The translations under genes and the position numbers were made by a program. The notes under the pieces were generated by a model that saw nothing but the letters and a program-made list of their open reading frames with translations, had not been told where the DNA came from and made no database searches. 7,910 nucleotides of DNA from Planctomycetaceae bacterium (GTDB taxonomy: Bacteria > Planctomycetota > Planctomycetia > Pirellulales > Thermoguttaceae), in NCBI GenBank assembly GCA_009776995.1, contig WRMR01000220.1:1-7910 (forward strand), in the 5' to 3' direction. How positions within the stretch are numbered: the stretch's first letter is position 1; each line of letters starts with the position of its first letter. Positions 6,148-7,910 of this stretch are shown here, piece by piece.

Positions 6148-6185
6148 TAAAACCCACTGATTCTCGCGCTGTGGGGCAAGTGGGT
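6148..6185 (-). terminator. Possible terminator of the nrfHA transcript
   Basis: Read on the minus strand about 90 nt after the nrfA stop, ACCCACT pairs with AGTGGGT (6185-6179 with 6158-6152) across a 20-nt loop. A short T run ending in A follows (6151-6148). An inner alternative stem, CCCAC/GTGGG, is possible. The T tract is short and the loop long, so this is a moderate candidate; I see no better one before the repeats. Confidence 0.4.
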
Positions 6186-6275
6186 GAATCGTGAAGCGGT
6201 AACTTGGTAATATTATTCTTTAATTCGTTGCGATATAATACTTTGCATTCTTTGACAATACGGTTTCCTCTGCGA

Positions 6276-7727
6276 TCAATGCAATTCGGTGGCCGGTTCC
6301 TGCTTTTTCAAAAGCGACGGGGCGATTCCAGTGGCAAACCGGCTCGTCAATTCTTGGGCTTTTTCTTTTGTCGAAAAATCAGGATACGCGACTTCATCGG
6401 TATAGCCGTGACGGGCGAGTATCCGGCTGCACGTCAATCGAACCTGACTCGCTTTGTCGAGTGCCGTTGCCAGAATACGTTGCGATTCCTGCGGCGAGTG
6501 GAACCCCATACCGTTGGCGGCGGCAATGAAATCCCAATGCATTTGGGCATAACGAAGCAAATCACGCACTTCGGCAAGTTCTTCGTCAGTCGCACCGGCT
6601 TCGGCAGCGGCGGCAATATCAAAATGAGCACGGGCAATGGCGAATTCCGCACGATCTCGGCCTTCGCGCACCTTGTCCTGAATCGACGTAACACGTTCGC
6701 GTACTTCATCTTCACTCCAGCGATGACAGACGTTACAACTCCGTGAGACGTCGCCCAACGGACTTTTCAGGTGATGGTCGGAAAACTTTTCCGCTCCTTC
6801 CGTCCGATACGGCATATGGCAATCGGCACACGAAAGCCCTTGGCTTGCATGGAGGCTCGTCGTGAATAATTCGTAATCGGGGTGCCGGATTTTAATCATG
6901 CGAACTTTGCTGATCGGGTGTGTCCAGTCGGAAAAGCCGTCGTTTTGATAATACTGCTCCGTGTTTTCTGCCGACAGGCCGTTCGCCCAGGGAAACGTGA
7001 CGATGTTCGTACCGCTCTCGAAATAATACGTCGAATGACATTGCGCACAGGCGATGCTCCGCATTTCCTGGTGCGTGAAAGAGTCCATGTTTTTGCCCAT
7101 TTTCGCAAAGCCGTCAACGATTGCCGGTCGCAGGACACGGAGTTTCATCGTGGTTTCGTCATGGCAATCGTAGCAGGAAATCGCGTGAGTGACCTGATCT
7201 TTGAGTTCGTCAAAGCTGTGCGAGGTGAATTTTTCGACACCCCATTCGCTGATCAATCGCGGCACGTCGGGGCTCTTGCAGTACCAACACGAGGCAGGTG
7301 TATTCACATTCACGCGTGGCGAGTTTGCCACATCGGTCACAGCGTACCAATGACCGCGTGCCTGACAGTAATCCTTGCCAAACCCGAACCCGGCGAAGAG
7401 AATCATGTTGGTTGGTGTCTCTTCAAGGTAATCGCGATGACCGCTTCCGGCGTATTTCGAGGTGAACGATTCGTTTTGCGTCGCCCGCCAACTGTCGTAC
7501 TGCCGGGGATAATTACGTGCCCATTGTTCGGCGTCCATCTCCTGCGGTGCGATCTCAAACAACGCCGCCCGCTTGACCGCCTCCGCCCGCCGCTCCATCA
7601 CCGAAGCAAAAAGCAAGCCGAGTACAAAAATCGCACCGGCCACAATCACCATAAACAGCCACCCAACCCAAGCGGGACAGTGGCAAGGTTGTTTTTCACA
7701 ATTCGGGGGTGTGTTTGCGTTTGTCAT
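6276..7727 (-). CDS. nrfA: Pentahaem cytochrome c nitrite reductase (ammonia-forming)
   Basis: Reduces nitrite to ammonium with six electrons on the periplasmic side, taking electrons from NrfH. Length 483 aa, normal for the family. Haem sites in order: catalytic CWYCK (147-151, Lys as haem ligand), CYDCH (185-189), CAQCH (227-231), CADCH (300-304), CNVCH (331-335). Active-site candidates are Arg124 in ARGH, Tyr234 in HSTYYF and His282 in KIRHP. KIRH (279-282) replaces the KxQH of calcium-binding NrfA, and Thr233 stands where those enzymes have the calcium-ligand Glu, indicating the calcium-free subclass described for Geobacter lovleyi. A hydrophobic segment (about 20-42) with no clear cleavage site suggests a membrane anchor rather than a released enzyme. 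The short N-terminal tail before it has Cys10, Cys15 and Cys17. ATG 7727 follows the nrfH stop by 3 bp; no strong ribosome binding site, so translation is probably coupled. Confidence 0.96.
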   Translation of the reverse strand: MTNANTPPNCEKQPCHCPAWVGWLFMVIVAGAIFVLGLLFASVMERRAEAVKRAALFEIAPQEMDAEQWARNYPRQYDSWRATQNESFTSKYAGSGHRDYLEETPTNMILFAGFGFGKDYCQARGHWYAVTDVANSPRVNVNTPASCWYCKSPDVPRLISEWGVEKFTSHSFDELKDQVTHAISCYDCHDETTMKLRVLRPAIVDGFAKMGKNMDSFTHQEMRSIACAQCHSTYYFESGTNIVTFPWANGLSAENTEQYYQNDGFSDWTHPISKVRMIKIRHPDYELFTTSLHASQGLSCADCHMPYRTEGAEKFSDHHLKSPLGDVSRSCNVCHRWSEDEVRERVTSIQDKVREGRDRAEFAIARAHFDIAAAAEAGATDEELAEVRDLLRYAQMHWDFIAAANGMGFHSPQESQRILATALDKASQVRLTCSRILARHGYTDEVAYPDFSTKEKAQELTSRFATGIAPSLLKKQEPATELH

Positions 7728-7730
7728 GGG

Positions 7731-7910
7731 TTATTCTGTTTCTTGGAGAGAATTCTTGTCAAAAAATATCGGTGGCAGTTCAGGCCGGAACGTATCCGGC
7801 GACGCCGAGAGGGAATGCACCCGCCCATGCGGGATATCGCGGTGACAGTTCCAGCAACGGAAATCGTTGGCTTGATAACGACAGGCGGAAACTTCGGCAA
7901 GTCGTTGCTC
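7731..7910 (-). CDS. nrfH: Tetrahaem quinol dehydrogenase subunit NrfH (C-terminal part)
   Basis: The last 59 residues and TAA stop of a minus-strand gene that continues past the right edge. The fragment contains a haem c site, CWNCH, in the context FRCWNCHRDIPHGRVHSL, typical of the fourth haem of the NapC/NirT/NrfH family; SLSASPD and ELPPI follow. NrfH is a membrane-anchored cytochrome that oxidises menaquinol and feeds electrons to NrfA. The stop is 3 bp before the nrfA start, the usual nrfHA order. The N-terminal membrane helix, the first three haems and the operon promoter lie outside the window, so completeness cannot be judged. Confidence 0.93.
   Translation of the reverse strand, partial: EQRLAEVSACRYQANDFRCWNCHRDIPHGRVHSLSASPDTFRPELPPIFFDKNSLQETE

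Larger units (their letters stand above)
5783..6275. other. Gene-free segment with tRNA fragment and repeats, probable integration scar
   Basis: No coding region is supported in these 493 bases. They contain, in order: a 12-bp tandem repeat with an inverted copy (5805-5849), the 3' half of a tRNA-Lys gene (5878-5919), TTTGACG/CGTCAAA arms (5927-5933, 5959-5965), a 20-bp palindrome (5965-5984), two AAGTGCCAA boxes 11 bp apart (6010-6029), GTTATC-gt-GATAAC (6033-6046), two TGTGACG boxes 22 bp apart (6093-6099, 6115-6121), and a hairpin (6152-6185) that may end the nrf transcript. This density of helically phased repeats beside a tRNA 3' end is what attachment sites of tyrosine recombinases look like. 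No integrase gene lies in the window, so this is inference. Confidence 0.45.

Noticed and set aside
5800..6200. A CRISPR array or leader
   Set aside because: Repeats are short, of different sequence, and not separated by uniform spacers; no cas gene is present.
6252..6280. TTGACA at 6252-6257 as a + strand promoter
   Set aside because: The -10 at correct spacing (ATCAAT) is poor and the promoter would only read antisense into nrfA.
6204..6746. A 180-codon + strand frame over the end of nrfA
   Set aside because: It is antisense to the well-supported nrfA C-terminal region and has no family features.

Overview
The window reads like a chromosomal segment of a bacterium from the Planctomycetota or the wider PVC group. 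Support for this is indirect: an elongation factor G of the spirochaete/planctomycete/mitochondrial 'spd' type standing outside a str operon, a secreted GH106-like glycoside hydrolase, a membrane-anchored NrfHA nitrite reductase, weak or absent Shine-Dalgarno sequences, and moderate GC. No 16S rRNA or other decisive marker is present, so the phylum is an inference.

Left part (1-3036, + strand): the last 34 codons of an unrecognised gene, a good intrinsic terminator, then a large exported glycoside hydrolase (242-2833). Its order is signal peptide, GH106-type catalytic barrel, Rossmann-like domain, discoidin/F5-8C (CBM32-like) module and a small terminal beta domain. About 200 bp with several inverted repeats separate it from the convergent EF-G gene.

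Middle (3037-5280, - strand): a complete fusA-type EF-G of 721 residues with a recognisable promoter (extended -10) and a ribosome binding site. Between its GTPase domain and domain II is an in-frame stretch of about 33 residues. It is encoded by low-complexity DNA with 7-nt periodicity, apparently an interspersed heptamer repeat that has become protein-coding.

Right-middle (5280-6275): a small unrecognised ORF of 121 codons on the - strand with a GTG start, then about 490 bp without a gene. That gap holds the 3' half of a tRNA-Lys(CTT) gene beginning exactly at the anticodon loop, tandem and inverted repeats, a 20-bp palindrome, and two AAGTGCCAA boxes 11 bp apart. I read it as the attachment-site scar, or one end, of a tyrosine-recombinase element; no recombinase gene is visible.

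Right part (6276-7910, - strand): nrfA (pentahaem nitrite reductase, complete) preceded by the 3' end of nrfH (tetrahaem quinol dehydrogenase), 3 bp apart. Together they would take electrons from menaquinol and reduce nitrite to ammonium on the periplasmic side. NrfA carries KIRH where calcium-binding enzymes have KxQH, and Thr where they have the calcium-ligand Glu, which points to the calcium-independent subclass.
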